Assembly (NCBI GenBank): GCA_964441945.1
Contig: CAYTWB010000008.1
Location: 8,071-72,070, forward strand
Source: JADGQM01 sp964441945
Lineage (GTDB): Bacteria > Desulfobacterota > Syntrophobacteria > Syntrophobacterales > Syntrophobacteraceae
DNA: 64,000 nt
Direction: 5' to 3'
The translations under genes and the position numbers were made by a program. Below, one piece after another: positions 1 to 7,452 of the stretch. The notes under the pieces were generated by a model. The model did no database searches and was not told where the DNA came from. It saw only the letters and a list, made by a program, of their open reading frames with translations. Positions within the stretch are counted from its first letter, which is position 1; each line of letters starts with the position of its first letter.

Positions 1-459
1 CTGTATGCCGGCCACCCCACCGCCGATGATCAGGACACGCTTGTTGATGTCAAACTGGTTGGCGTAGAGCGGAATGTTTCGCCTCAGTTTCTCCACGGCC
101 ATGAGCACCAGTTCGGCAGCCTTGTTGGTGTTGGCTTCCCGGTCCTTTCCGATCCAGGAAACGTGTTCGCGGATGTTCGCCATCTCGAAGAGATAACGGT
201 TCAGGCCCGCCCGTTCCACCGTTCTGCGAAAGGTGGGCTCGTGCATGCGCGGTGTACAGGAGGCCACCACGACCCCACTCAGGTCCTTCTCACGGATGGC
301 CTGAATGATCGCATCCTGTCCGGGTTCCGAACAGGCATACATGCTGTCGGTGGCCATAACCACCTCGGGAAAGGTTAGGGCTTCCCTGGCTACTGCCGCG
401 GTATCCACCGTACCTTCGATATTGCTGCCGCAATGGCAGACAAAAACGCCGATTCTCAT
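1..459 (-). CDS. hdrA: HdrA-like heterodisulfide reductase subunit A (partial, 5' part)
   Basis: The first 153 codons of a flavoprotein whose remainder lies beyond the window start. The protein opens MRIGVFVCHCGSNI, the usual HdrA N-terminus with a CxCG pair, and at about residues 138-153 enters an FAD-binding Rossmann start (RVLIIGGGVAGIQ). HdrA proteins carry FAD and several 4Fe-4S clusters and are the electron-bifurcating core of soluble Hdr complexes; partners are HdrB and HdrC, encoded just upstream. The ATG at 459 follows a GAGGGAGC ribosome site and lies 36 bases after the hdrB stop, so hdrCBA is one minus-strand operon. In sulfate-reducing or syntrophic bacteria such complexes link hydrogenase or formate dehydrogenase to a thiol/disulfide or ferredoxin couple; which partner applies cannot be seen here. 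Confidence 0.93.
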   Translation of the reverse strand, partial: MRIGVFVCHCGSNIEGTVDTAAVAREALTFPEVVMATDSMYACSEPGQDAIIQAIREKDLSGVVVASCTPRMHEPTFRRTVERAGLNRYLFEMANIREHVSWIGKDREANTNKAAELVLMAVEKLRRNIPLYANQFDINKRVLIIGGGVAGIQ

Positions 460-495
460 TCTTTATGCTCCCTCTCATTGTTGGCGATGGCCTTT

Positions 496-1377
496 TCAAC
501 TCGCAGCCGCGTTGACTCTACCCAAAACGGTCCAGGGGCTGATATTCAGCTTACGGAGCCCGATAGCCTTCTCCGGCAGTTCCATGGCGAAGCCGATCAG
601 CTGGGTGAAGTAGAACACCGGCATTTCGAAGCCCATATTCAGGGCACGATTGATTTGCCCCTGGCGCAGATCGAGATTCATCTGGCACATGGGACAGGCC
701 ACGACGACGGCATCCGCACCGCAATCCCGGGCGCAGCTGAGGATTTTCCCCGAGAGGTTCACCACAACGTTATTGAAAGGCACTCCGAAGGAAGCGCCGC
801 AGCATTCCACCTTGAGGGGAAACGCCACTATCTCGGCGCCAAGAGCTGCGAGAAGCCCGTCCATGGCCGTTGGGTTTTCCGGATCGTCAAAGGCCATCAG
901 CTCCGGAGGGCGATTCATGATGCAGCCGTAGTATGCAGCCAGCCGGAGACCTCCGAGAGGACGGCGCACGGCGGCGGCTACGGCCTCGACTCCTGCCCGC
1001 TCCACCAGCGCCTGGAGCATGGATATGCTGGATACGGAGCCGTTATACGGGCGGTCCAGAAGCCGGTTGACACCGGATCGAAAGGCCGGCTGCCGCATGC
1101 GATGAGCAGCCGTTCTCAGGTTCTTGAGGCAGCTCGGGCAGGGCGTAACGATCTGATCCAAACCCATGTCCGCCACCAGGGCCAGGTTCCGGGCGGAGAA
1201 GGCGGCGGAGAGAGTATGATCCACGGTATGGGCCGGGCTGGAGCCGCAGCAGCTCCAGTCCGGAATGTCGACGAGGGTCAAGCCCAGGGCGGCACCCACC
1301 GCACGTGTCGAGCTGTCATATTCCAGTGAAGTTCCAAGCCCCGAACATCCTGGATAGTAGGCAAAGGTATCGCTCAT
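496..1377 (-). CDS. hdrB: HdrB-like heterodisulfide reductase subunit B
   Basis: A 293-residue protein with two CCG domains, the fold that binds the non-cubane 4Fe-4S clusters where disulfide reduction happens. Visible cysteine motifs are CCGSS and CPSC in the first half and CCGAS and CPMC in the second, the expected duplicated arrangement. The N-terminus MSDTFAYYPGCSG is typical. The ATG at 1377 overlaps the hdrC stop by four bases (ATGA), indicating translational coupling. A longer upstream reading frame exists but enters hdrC, so the internal ATG is used. Length is normal for the family. The physiological disulfide in bacteria lacking CoM/CoB is not known from the sequence. Confidence 0.93.
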   Translation of the reverse strand: MSDTFAYYPGCSGLGTSLEYDSSTRAVGAALGLTLVDIPDWSCCGSSPAHTVDHTLSAAFSARNLALVADMGLDQIVTPCPSCLKNLRTAAHRMRQPAFRSGVNRLLDRPYNGSVSSISMLQALVERAGVEAVAAAVRRPLGGLRLAAYYGCIMNRPPELMAFDDPENPTAMDGLLAALGAEIVAFPLKVECCGASFGVPFNNVVVNLSGKILSCARDCGADAVVVACPMCQMNLDLRQGQINRALNMGFEMPVFYFTQLIGFAMELPEKAIGLRKLNISPWTVLGRVNAAAS

Positions 1378-1934
1378 GAGGGGACCTCCTCGTGGAATCG
1401 TTTGAAGATCCCCGCAATCTCGGCCCTGCCTTTGATCTTGTGAGGTCTGAGCGAGAGCTTGCCTTTGGGAAGGATGCGAGGACCAAGGTCCATATCGGTC
1501 AGCACGCGGCCGGTTTTCGCGATATAGCCGCTCATGAGGCCCAGTTCGAAGACCCGACCGTGGGCTTCGAGCGATTGCAGGAAGCTGTCCCGGAACTTTT
1601 TCACCCGGCTGACCGTTGCGATTCCCTTGCGCCCGGCCATATGCCTGAGAACGTCCATCACCCGAGCGACATCGATCTGGTTGGGGCAACGGGTGGTACA
1701 GGATTCACAGGTAGCACAAAGCCAGATGGACCTGCTGCTGAGGGCTGCTTCCTTCTGTCCGGTCTGTACCAGGCGCATGATCCGGCTGACTGGAACGTCG
1801 TAGACGAAGCTATAAGGACAACCGGCTGTGCAGTTGCCGCACTGGTAACACTGGTTGATCTGCTGTTCCGATTCTTTTTCTACCGCAAGAATGAATTCCT
1901 TGTCGAACTGGTGCGAGAGATTGATCGTATCCAT
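1374..1934 (-). CDS. hdrC: HdrC-like heterodisulfide reductase subunit C
   Basis: A 186-residue iron-sulfur protein with two ferredoxin-type motifs, CYQCGNCTAGCP at about residues 29-40 and CATCESCTTRCP at about 72-83, each of the CxxCxxCxxxCP form that binds a cubane 4Fe-4S cluster. HdrC passes electrons between HdrA and HdrB. The chosen start (ATG at 1934, protein MDTINLSHQFDKEF) gives the normal family length; the frame stays open further upstream but that extension runs into leader DNA with a terminator-like hairpin. It is the first gene of the hdrCBA operon and overlaps hdrB by four bases. Confidence 0.93.
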   Translation of the reverse strand: MDTINLSHQFDKEFILAVEKESEQQINQCYQCGNCTAGCPYSFVYDVPVSRIMRLVQTGQKEAALSSRSIWLCATCESCTTRCPNQIDVARVMDVLRHMAGRKGIATVSRVKKFRDSFLQSLEAHGRVFELGLMSGYIAKTGRVLTDMDLGPRILPKGKLSLRPHKIKGRAEIAGIFKRFHEEVPS

Positions 1935-2373
1935 ACACAACCCCGTCTCTTGATAGTGAATAAAGGATGTGAAACCACCCGAGTCGAAATCGGTCGCCGT
2001 CCTCCTTTCCGCCTTCCAGGCCGATGTGCCGGGAAAGGCCCAGCCGAGCAACGCCGGCGACAAACCAGCGTTCAAGGGTTTGGAAGAAAAAAAGGCCAAA
2101 GACAGCTTCACGCTGCCTTTGGCCTTCTTGACCCGAATAAAACGTTATTTGCAGTTCTTGTCAGATCAGAACATCAAGCTTCAGAGCTCAAGGTTGCCGT
2201 TATGCCGGCGGGGCGGTCCAAACCTTTTCCCGGCCATGAAACACCCCGCCGCTGAGTACTGGTCTGCATCAATGAGTGTTCAAATGTCCATTCGTCATAC
2301 CGGTAAATCTAGGCCGGTATGGCGGCCGGGGGTATGAGGAGCACTTCATTCTGCGGTGTGGTTCAGGGCCTAT
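1935..2373. other. Non-coding leader between a His-rich gene and hdrC
   Basis: About 440 bases without a convincing gene. It holds a strong terminator-like hairpin read on the minus strand at 2085-2126 and a smaller inverted repeat at 2297-2321 (ATACCGG and a near-complementary GCCGGTAT). A 19-codon minus-strand frame at 2181-2237 was judged too weak to call. The region lies in the path of transcription from the His-rich gene into hdrC and could hold the hdr operon promoter or a conditional terminator; no -35/-10 pair was found with confidence. Confidence 0.6.
2085..2126 (-). terminator. Rho-independent terminator-like hairpin upstream of hdrC
   Basis: On the minus strand a 15-base arm (AAGGCCAAAGGCAGC) pairs with GCTGTCTTTGGCCTT across a five-base loop, with one G-U pair, followed at once by a run of seven T. 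It sits about 250 bases past the His-rich gene stop and 150 bases before the hdrC start, in the same direction as both. It may end the upstream transcript or act as an attenuator of hdrCBA. Confidence 0.8.
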
Positions 2374-2679
2374 TCATAGGGCTTTCAACTGAACCAGAGC
2401 CTGTTCCAGGTGTTCATTCTGACGGATTATGCAAGCCATGGCCGCTCGGATCTGCCGTGCGGCCTCCTCTCCCCCCACTGCGACGGCAGTGTCCGCCAGC
2501 TCCCTGTAATGATCCGCATGCTCGCTGTTATGTTTCAGAAAGCGATCGATGCGGATGATCAGTTTTTCTTTTGCTGAGAGGGACAAGGCCTTGACCGGTC
2601 CGATAGCATGCTCGCAGCAATGGTCATCCGGCCCATGATGGTGATGGCGACCCTGCTCTTCTGAAAGCTGATGGTCCAT
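2374..2679 (-). CDS. Small His-rich protein of unknown function
   Basis: A 101-residue protein not recognised as a named family. The first 30 residues are rich in possible metal ligands (HHHH near residue 12, then a DDHCCEH segment near 19-25); the rest is a predicted helical region with many charged residues. There is no signal peptide or membrane segment. The start at 2679 is supported by GAGGAG seven bases upstream. It lies between an FmdE-like gene and hdrCBA on the same strand. Metal binding, for example nickel handling for a nearby hydrogenase system, is a guess from composition and context only. Confidence 0.7.
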   Translation of the reverse strand: MDHQLSEEQGRHHHHGPDDHCCEHAIGPVKALSLSAKEKLIIRIDRFLKHNSEHADHYRELADTAVAVGGEEAARQIRAAMACIIRQNEHLEQALVQLKAL

Positions 2680-2771
2680 CTTAACTCCTCTTTTTCTGGG
2701 CAGGTTAAACCGGATATCAGGTAAAGGGTTAACGGCAAAAGACCCTCCCTGCAACCCGCAGAGCCGCTCTG

Positions 2772-3731
2772 TCAGTGCAGGCCCTGGTCTCTACCCGAAC
2801 CGTTGAGCAAATGGAAACAAGGAAGACAGTAGGGCTTCCCCTGGAAGCGAATAACTCGTTCCAGCAACACGCCTTCCCCACAGCACGAGCAGGGTAGGTA
2901 GGCCGGAGCGTATTCCAGGGTCTGGGGTACGGCCTCGGCTTCATGGACTTCGAACAGGTCCTGGGGACGGGTTGTGAGCAGCTTGTTCACACGACCATCC
3001 AGAAGCCTTTGAAAATCCACCACCTCATCCAGAGTGATTCGATTGCAGCGGGTCTTCTCATCGAGGACGCTGTACTCGGGTTCATCATCGAAGTGCTGAA
3101 GCTTCAGTCGCAACGATAAACTCTTGTTCCTTTGCCGGGCAATGAAGGTGTAGTTGTGCTTGCCGATATCCAGGATTTGGAGACACTGGTTGCCGACGGT
3201 CACACCTAACAGCACCTGAAGCGCATCCAAGGCGGAAGTGCTGTTTTCTGCAACGACCGAGATCCGGCCTTTGGGCTCATCTTGCGGGAAAAGCAACTCC
3301 TGAGCATACTCACACGCTTTCATGCCGATCACCAGCTCGGGGCACAGGTGACCATGGAAATCCACCACTCTTTTGACGGCCATATTCACCAGCATTTTTC
3401 TCTCATTCCTGTACAAGGTCATTAGTTCCCTGTCACTCAAAATCCTGAAACTGAGCACCCAGCGGCATTCGCTGAGCTTGCTTCCCTGCCTCCGTTGATC
3501 CAGATAGAGGAAGAAGACCTCGTCCTTTGCCGTCTTGACCAGGAAGCCGCCTGGAAAGGTATCCCGGTGCATTGGAAAGCGTCCAAGGGTCTCGCGGACG
3601 AGGTGCTTTTCTCGTCCGTAACGGAAACACAATGGAACCTGCAGGATGCTGTCGAAATCCACCGTCACGTGCTGCTGAATATAGCTCAGCTCATTGAAGC
3701 GAATGGCTCTCAATGCCTCTGACGCATTCAT
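2772..3731 (-). CDS. FmdE-like domain protein with C-terminal zinc finger
   Basis: A 319-residue protein. An N-terminal region of about 125 residues is unrecognised. The middle part carries the FmdE signature DFHGHLCPELVIGMKA, named after subunit E of formylmethanofuran dehydrogenase, a domain widespread in anaerobes that do not make methanofuran. Near the C-terminus CSCCGEG and YCLPCF form a four-cysteine zinc-finger-like site of the kind often attached to FmdE domains. The start at 3731 (protein MNASEALRAIRF) has GGGAG eight bases upstream; a longer frame to 3830 would add an Arg-rich stretch without a ribosome site. FmdE proteins are usually placed in molybdenum or tungsten enzyme contexts, but their function is unproven. 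Adjacent to the His-rich gene, same strand. Confidence 0.82.
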   Translation of the reverse strand: MNASEALRAIRFNELSYIQQHVTVDFDSILQVPLCFRYGREKHLVRETLGRFPMHRDTFPGGFLVKTAKDEVFFLYLDQRRQGSKLSECRWVLSFRILSDRELMTLYRNERKMLVNMAVKRVVDFHGHLCPELVIGMKACEYAQELLFPQDEPKGRISVVAENSTSALDALQVLLGVTVGNQCLQILDIGKHNYTFIARQRNKSLSLRLKLQHFDDEPEYSVLDEKTRCNRITLDEVVDFQRLLDGRVNKLLTTRPQDLFEVHEAEAVPQTLEYAPAYLPCSCCGEGVLLERVIRFQGKPYCLPCFHLLNGSGRDQGLH

Positions 3732-4435
3732 GCGAAATCTCCCATGCAGGAGGTCCAGGAAAATGTGCAAGGTTCTGGGCGGACTATGCCTTGAAAAGGA
3801 TAGGGCCCGCAAGACCAATGGGTGTCTCACCCACCAAAGCCTTCCAGGCCTTATTGTGATAAAAGCAGCTTTCCGGTTTTTCTAGCAGGGAACGACGGCG
3901 AAGACCCTTTTGCTGTGCTTGTGGAAAGGAAATAACCTCTCCGACATTCAAGTCAACCCGGCCGAGAAGCCTTCCTGGCCATTTATAGAGAGGAAGAGAA
4001 GCATTGAGGTCTTGTTAACCTCAGCCTTCATGGCTGAAGGTTGCTTCTTTCTAGCATCCGACGAGGGTCTGCGCAAGGGGAAAAACGCGGGACTTCGTCT
4101 TTCCGAGTTCAACCCGGTCCCTGCAGGCAGGAAAGCCTCATTAAAGCATTGACACAAGGACAGGCTTTGCTTTATCAAAACAGAGGTTTCTGTCTGCTTT
4201 TGATTCAGCGCTGCAGCATGAAGCTGCAGCCCTTCCCTCTTCGAAACCTCAATCCAATCCAGCCAGGAAGGCTTTGACGGGGAGTTACGCCTGTCCGGTC
4301 TACCGGTCTTTTTGTGTCACGAGACCGGTCCTTGATCCGTTTGACCGGGAGGCTATGTCTTGCGGCCCGGGTGGGGACATCATTCCAGGCGGCAACTCCG
4401 AACAACCGAATTGACGGGAAAGGAGGACGATAACC
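3732..4435. other. Long non-coding stretch between divergent FmdE-like and cooT-like genes
   Basis: About 700 bases with no credible gene on either strand. Structure visible: a perfect 7-base inverted repeat at 4209-4229 (GCTGCAG, 7-base loop, CTGCAGC); an 8-base inverted repeat at 4302-4329 (ACCGGTCT / AGACCGGT) about 105 bases before the cooT-like start; and a TTGACA at 4149-4154 followed 18 bases later by TATCAA, a weak sigma-70 candidate. The divergent layout makes this a likely regulatory region for both flanking units. Confidence 0.5.
4302..4329. repeat. Inverted repeat ACCGGTCT-N12-AGACCGGT
   Basis: A perfect 8-base inverted repeat with a 12-base centre, about 105 bases upstream of the cooT-like gene. 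It could be a regulator operator or an RNA hairpin; the sequence does not decide between them. Confidence 0.5.
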
Positions 4436-4624
4436 GTGTGTGAAGCCAATGCATATCTTATGAAAGACGGTGAAGAGGAGCTCATCATGAAGAGTGTCGA
4501 CATCCTGCGGCCGGAAAACGGCAGCATCTATCTTCAGGATGTTTTTGGCCAACAGCGGTGGGTGAATGCACGCATCAAGGAGATGAATCTCGTCGAGCAT
4601 CGGATAGTTTTCGTGGAAGACTAA
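4436..4624 (+). CDS. CooT-family nickel-binding protein
   Basis: A 62-residue protein starting from GTG at 4436, preceded by the strong ribosome site AAAGGAGG. The sequence MCEANAYLMKDGEEELIMKS and the later KEMNLVEHRIVFVED match the small CooT family, in which the cysteine at position 2 is the nickel ligand of the dimer. CooT takes part in nickel supply to CO dehydrogenase in Rhodospirillum rubrum; homologues occur in many anaerobes. Here it is followed after 22 bases by a DUF3842 gene and faces a hydrogenase-type maturation protease, so delivery of nickel to a NiFe hydrogenase or related enzyme is a reasonable inference. Confidence 0.85.
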   Translation: MCEANAYLMKDGEEELIMKSVDILRPENGSIYLQDVFGQQRWVNARIKEMNLVEHRIVFVED

Positions 4625-4646
4625 ACCATTGCGAGGAGAGCGGTTC

Positions 4647-5075
4647 ATGCGGCTGGCAGTGATTGATGGTCAAAGCGCCGGCCTCGGCTGCGCGGTCATC
4701 AGAGAAATCCGGCGGACTTGCGGGAACGAAATCGAAATATGGGCCCTCGGTGCCAATGACGTTGCAACAAGCCAGATGATGAAAGCAGGGGCCAACCGGG
4801 GAGCGACCGGCGAAAGACCAATCTGCGATGCCGTCCGCCAGGTGGATATCATCATCGGTTCCCTTGCCATTCTTGTCAGCAATGCCATGATGGGCGAAAT
4901 CACCCCGTCCATGGCGGTGGCCACGGGTTATTCAAGGGCGTTGAAGCTTTTGCTGCCCCTTCTTGAAGGGCCCGTATCCGTTGTCGGGGCCGTCATTTCC
5001 CCCCTGCCTCACCTTCTTGGCATGCTGATCAGCGAACACCTGGCCGCAGTCCTGAATGTCGAGAGACGTGGATGA
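4647..5075 (+). CDS. DUF3842 family protein
   Basis: A 142-residue protein of a conserved family without established function. The start MRLAVIDGQSAGLG resembles the first strand and glycine loop of a nucleotide-binding fold, followed by a conserved MMKAGANRGATGE segment and GEITPSMA. The ATG at 4647 has GAGGAG nine bases upstream; an earlier in-frame ATG at 4629 would only add six residues before that ribosome site. It follows the cooT-like gene by 22 bases, and the pair look co-transcribed. The DUF3842/CooT pairing suggests a metal-related role, which remains inference. Confidence 0.8.
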   Translation: MRLAVIDGQSAGLGCAVIREIRRTCGNEIEIWALGANDVATSQMMKAGANRGATGERPICDAVRQVDIIIGSLAILVSNAMMGEITPSMAVATGYSRALKLLLPLLEGPVSVVGAVISPLPHLLGMLISEHLAAVLNVERRG

Positions 5076-5092
5076 GCCCCCGGCCAACGGAA

Positions 5093-5620
5093 TCAGGCTG
5101 TTGTGTCTATGACCGCCAGCTGATGAATGGATGAAAGCCTGTAAGCCGCTTCGGGGAGGAATCCTCTTCGAAAGAGGCGTTCCTTCACCATGCCGACCAC
5201 TTTTCTCAAGGCCTTGCGCACTGCTGAAGAGATGCGAAGACCTTCCACCGTGCCGGGCTCGACCCACAAGAACAGCAACTCGTCAGGAGAATACCCCCCG
5301 AGCTCGGCCCTTGTGAGCGAGTAAGCCAGCAACCGCATCGAGTGAGACTGTTCGCCAAGCCATGAGATGTTTCGATGAAACGTCTCTTTTTCCCAACAGT
5401 GGACACTCCCTGCACTTCCCCCTGTGCAGAGACCCCCAACAACGACGGCGAGCTCCATTTCGGCACAGTAAGCTCCGGCATAGTGCAGGTTTGCCCCCAC
5501 ATAGCAAAGCTCAACGGTATCACCCAGCGGTTCCTGACAAAGGGCATCCACGACATAACATCCGAAACCGAGATCTCCTTTGAAGATGTCTCCAAACCCG
5601 ACAATTGAAGTCCTCTTCAC
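5093..5620 (-). CDS. Hydrogenase maturation protease (HyaD/HycI-type, peptidase M52)
   Basis: A 175-residue protein starting from GTG at 5620 with AGGAGGCGTT directly upstream. The N-terminus GFGDIFKGDLGFGCYVVDAL is the M52 motif GxGNxxxxDDGxG with the second metal-binding acidic residue in place, although the first of the usual DD pair reads G-D. Such endopeptidases remove the C-terminal tail of the NiFe hydrogenase large subunit once nickel is inserted. The rest is diverged, so the substrate may be a less usual hydrogenase or related protein. It converges on the DUF3842 gene with 17 bases between stops. No hydrogenase subunit gene is in the window. Confidence 0.78.
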   Translation of the reverse strand: MKRTSIVGFGDIFKGDLGFGCYVVDALCQEPLGDTVELCYVGANLHYAGAYCAEMELAVVVGGLCTGGSAGSVHCWEKETFHRNISWLGEQSHSMRLLAYSLTRAELGGYSPDELLFLWVEPGTVEGLRISSAVRKALRKVVGMVKERLFRRGFLPEAAYRLSSIHQLAVIDTTA

Positions 5621-5671
5621 AACGCCTCCTGTGATCCCAGCTGCTGAGAGGATCGATTCGGTACCGGGAGT

Positions 5672-6784
5672 TCATCGATTGGCAACGGCAAAGAGATTGA
5701 TCTCATCCAGATACCCATTCATCCGGTTGATGAACTCCGCTTTTGATATAACACGCACGGTACGAAGAAACGACTTGACCATCCTGGCGAAGAAGACCTC
5801 AACGAGATTCAACAATAGCCCATCAGTGCGCGCATCATCGACTTCAAAGCGATTGGGGTATGCCTTGAACGCCTGCATGTTGACCCGCGATGCGGCAGTG
5901 GTGCCATTGCCCGGCACCATTCTGATCCTCCAGTCTGAGGGGTAGTAATTATCAACCAGTTTCAGAAGCTCGTCGAGCCGTTCACTATTGCTTTGGTCTT
6001 GAACGAGAGCGATGATTCGGCCGTCGTGAAGGTCAATACCGGCCGTGAGCACCACTGAATCGGTCGGCGCTCGGTGGTTGTTTTGAAACCACAGGGGGTG
6101 GGAATTGGGACCTGGAGTCAGATCAGCGGTCATGACGGTGTTCGTCCAGGTGAAGGTCCCGGTTCCCTGCAAGTCTTCGATTCCTGTCTGCCGGAGCGGG
6201 ATCGCAGGGCTGCTTTGCCGGAATAGCTGGATTTCCCTGGCAATGATCAGAATCGAAGCAACCCCTTCCCTGGGCTGAAGGCTGTGTTTGTCAAAGTAGT
6301 AAGCAACGTTGTGGGGACTGTTTGACGACTCTTTAATGATGTTGCGCACGAGGGTTTTAGAGACCTTTTGAAGAGAAGGATGACCGTTCCTCAGGGCGTA
6401 ATACCTGATGTGCTTGGTCAGCTGGCTCAGCATCCAGACCTCCGAGTCATATCCGTGGTCTGTCGGGCTGGAGCAGGCGAGCTCCATGACCCAGGCTTTG
6501 TCTTCGGTCGTTACGACGGGAGGACGTCCCGGGCGGCAGAGGTCCTGGATCGCAGCATCAATCCCTCCGGACAAAGCCTTGTCGATGCAAAGCTGGACCG
6601 TAGGACGAGTCACCCCTTCTCTGCGCGCGATGGCACTGATGGTTTCCCCGCGATTGTATCGCAACAGCATCCGGGCTCGCACCACGGCGGAACGCGGGCC
6701 GTTGCGGGAGGACATGATCCTCTGAAGCCTCTGGGTCTCTTCTTCACTCAAGACGATAGCTTTACGCTTTAGAGCAACCGACAT
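5672..6784 (-). CDS. IS630-like transposase, probably catalytically degenerate
   Basis: A 370-residue protein whose N-terminal third is a clear IS630-type winged helix-turn-helix (ISAIARREGVTRPTVQLCI at about residues 49-67) followed by the linker motif CRPGRPPVVTTED and a DHGYDSEVW segment. The C-terminal half aligns with the DDE_3 domain, but by eye the first catalytic Asp (family CVDEK) falls in a hydrophobic IIARE segment, and the second (family LVLDN) reads MVPGN; only the Glu in LNLVEVFF remains. The frame is intact and the start at 6784 has GGAGGAGAG upstream. No terminal inverted repeats or TA duplication were found. It could be a decayed insertion sequence or a retained transposase-derived DNA-binding protein. 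Confidence 0.8.
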   Translation of the reverse strand: MSVALKRKAIVLSEEETQRLQRIMSSRNGPRSAVVRARMLLRYNRGETISAIARREGVTRPTVQLCIDKALSGGIDAAIQDLCRPGRPPVVTTEDKAWVMELACSSPTDHGYDSEVWMLSQLTKHIRYYALRNGHPSLQKVSKTLVRNIIKESSNSPHNVAYYFDKHSLQPREGVASILIIAREIQLFRQSSPAIPLRQTGIEDLQGTGTFTWTNTVMTADLTPGPNSHPLWFQNNHRAPTDSVVLTAGIDLHDGRIIALVQDQSNSERLDELLKLVDNYYPSDWRIRMVPGNGTTAASRVNMQAFKAYPNRFEVDDARTDGLLLNLVEVFFARMVKSFLRTVRVISKAEFINRMNGYLDEINLFAVANR

Positions 6785-7452
6785 CCAACTCTCCTCCAAC
6801 ATCGGCAGGCAGCCGGCGATGAGGGACCACCAAGAGGCTATTTCAAAATGGCACAAAGGCCGTTGAACGCCATTCCGGCAAAAGCCCATGCACGTCAATT
6901 TAAGAGGATTCGAGTGACCTTTCGAATACATAGGGCTCCGGCTGCCAACACACACCGTCACCCCGGCAGGCATTTAGCCTCTGAGACAGTCTCTAAATGA
7001 ATCCATGCCCTCGTCGTTTTGACCTTCGACCTGCTCGATAGACACCAGGTAAACAGCCCGTGCACCGGGCGCACAAAAAAAAGACCGGCATTGCTGCCGG
7101 CCTTCATGACCAAATCTTAAATCGTATCAATTATTTTTATGGGGCAACCGCCCTTTGCCCAGATTCCCTGAGCCGAACGACTGAAGCTTCAACTTCAAAT
7201 GACTCGGTTCGTATACGTCAACGGCGTGCGGGTGTCAATGAATAAATGGAATGAGAACAACATGAGGAGCTGAAGAATGAGGATCCAGATATCAAGGGAA
7301 ATACCCGGGCAAGGGGTCGTTTGAGTTGCCTCAATGGGTGCGGTTAGGTTCCCCGGCAGAAAGGATGATCAAGGCCCTCCGGCAAGCAGAAGGCCCGTGC
7401 GGGTTTGAAAAGCCTCTCCCGGTCGATGAATGCGGGTGGCTCCAAAAGATCT
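6785..7452. other. Non-coding stretch upstream of the transposase-like gene and downstream of trpB2
   Basis: About 670 bases without a credible gene. It contains a minus-strand terminator at 7075-7104. Short open frames here show no family features and no ribosome sites. No insertion-sequence ends were recognised. Confidence 0.5.
7075..7104 (-). terminator. Rho-independent terminator downstream of trpB2
   Basis: On the minus strand AAGGCCGGCA pairs with TGCCGGTCTT (one G-U pair) across a four-base loop and is followed by a run of eight T. It lies about 350 bases beyond the trpB2 stop in the same direction, with no gene between, and probably ends that transcript. Confidence 0.8.

Noticed and set aside
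433..1329. A long plus-strand frame of 298 residues opposite hdrB.
   Set aside because: It is antisense to a well-supported hdrB, has no family features and reflects GC-rich codon structure.
2181..2237. A 19-codon minus-strand frame (18 residues, MAGKRFGPPRRHNG...) before the terminator in the hdrC leader.
   Set aside because: No clear ribosome site and too short to tell from chance.
4021..4050. TGGC...TTGCTT as a sigma-54 promoter upstream of cooT-like.
   Set aside because: The spacing between the GG and GC elements is one base short of the required ten.
6830..6985. GAGGCTATT and TTTAGCCTC near the transposase-like gene as insertion-sequence ends.
   Set aside because: They lie on the same side of the gene and match over only a few bases, so they cannot be its terminal repeats.
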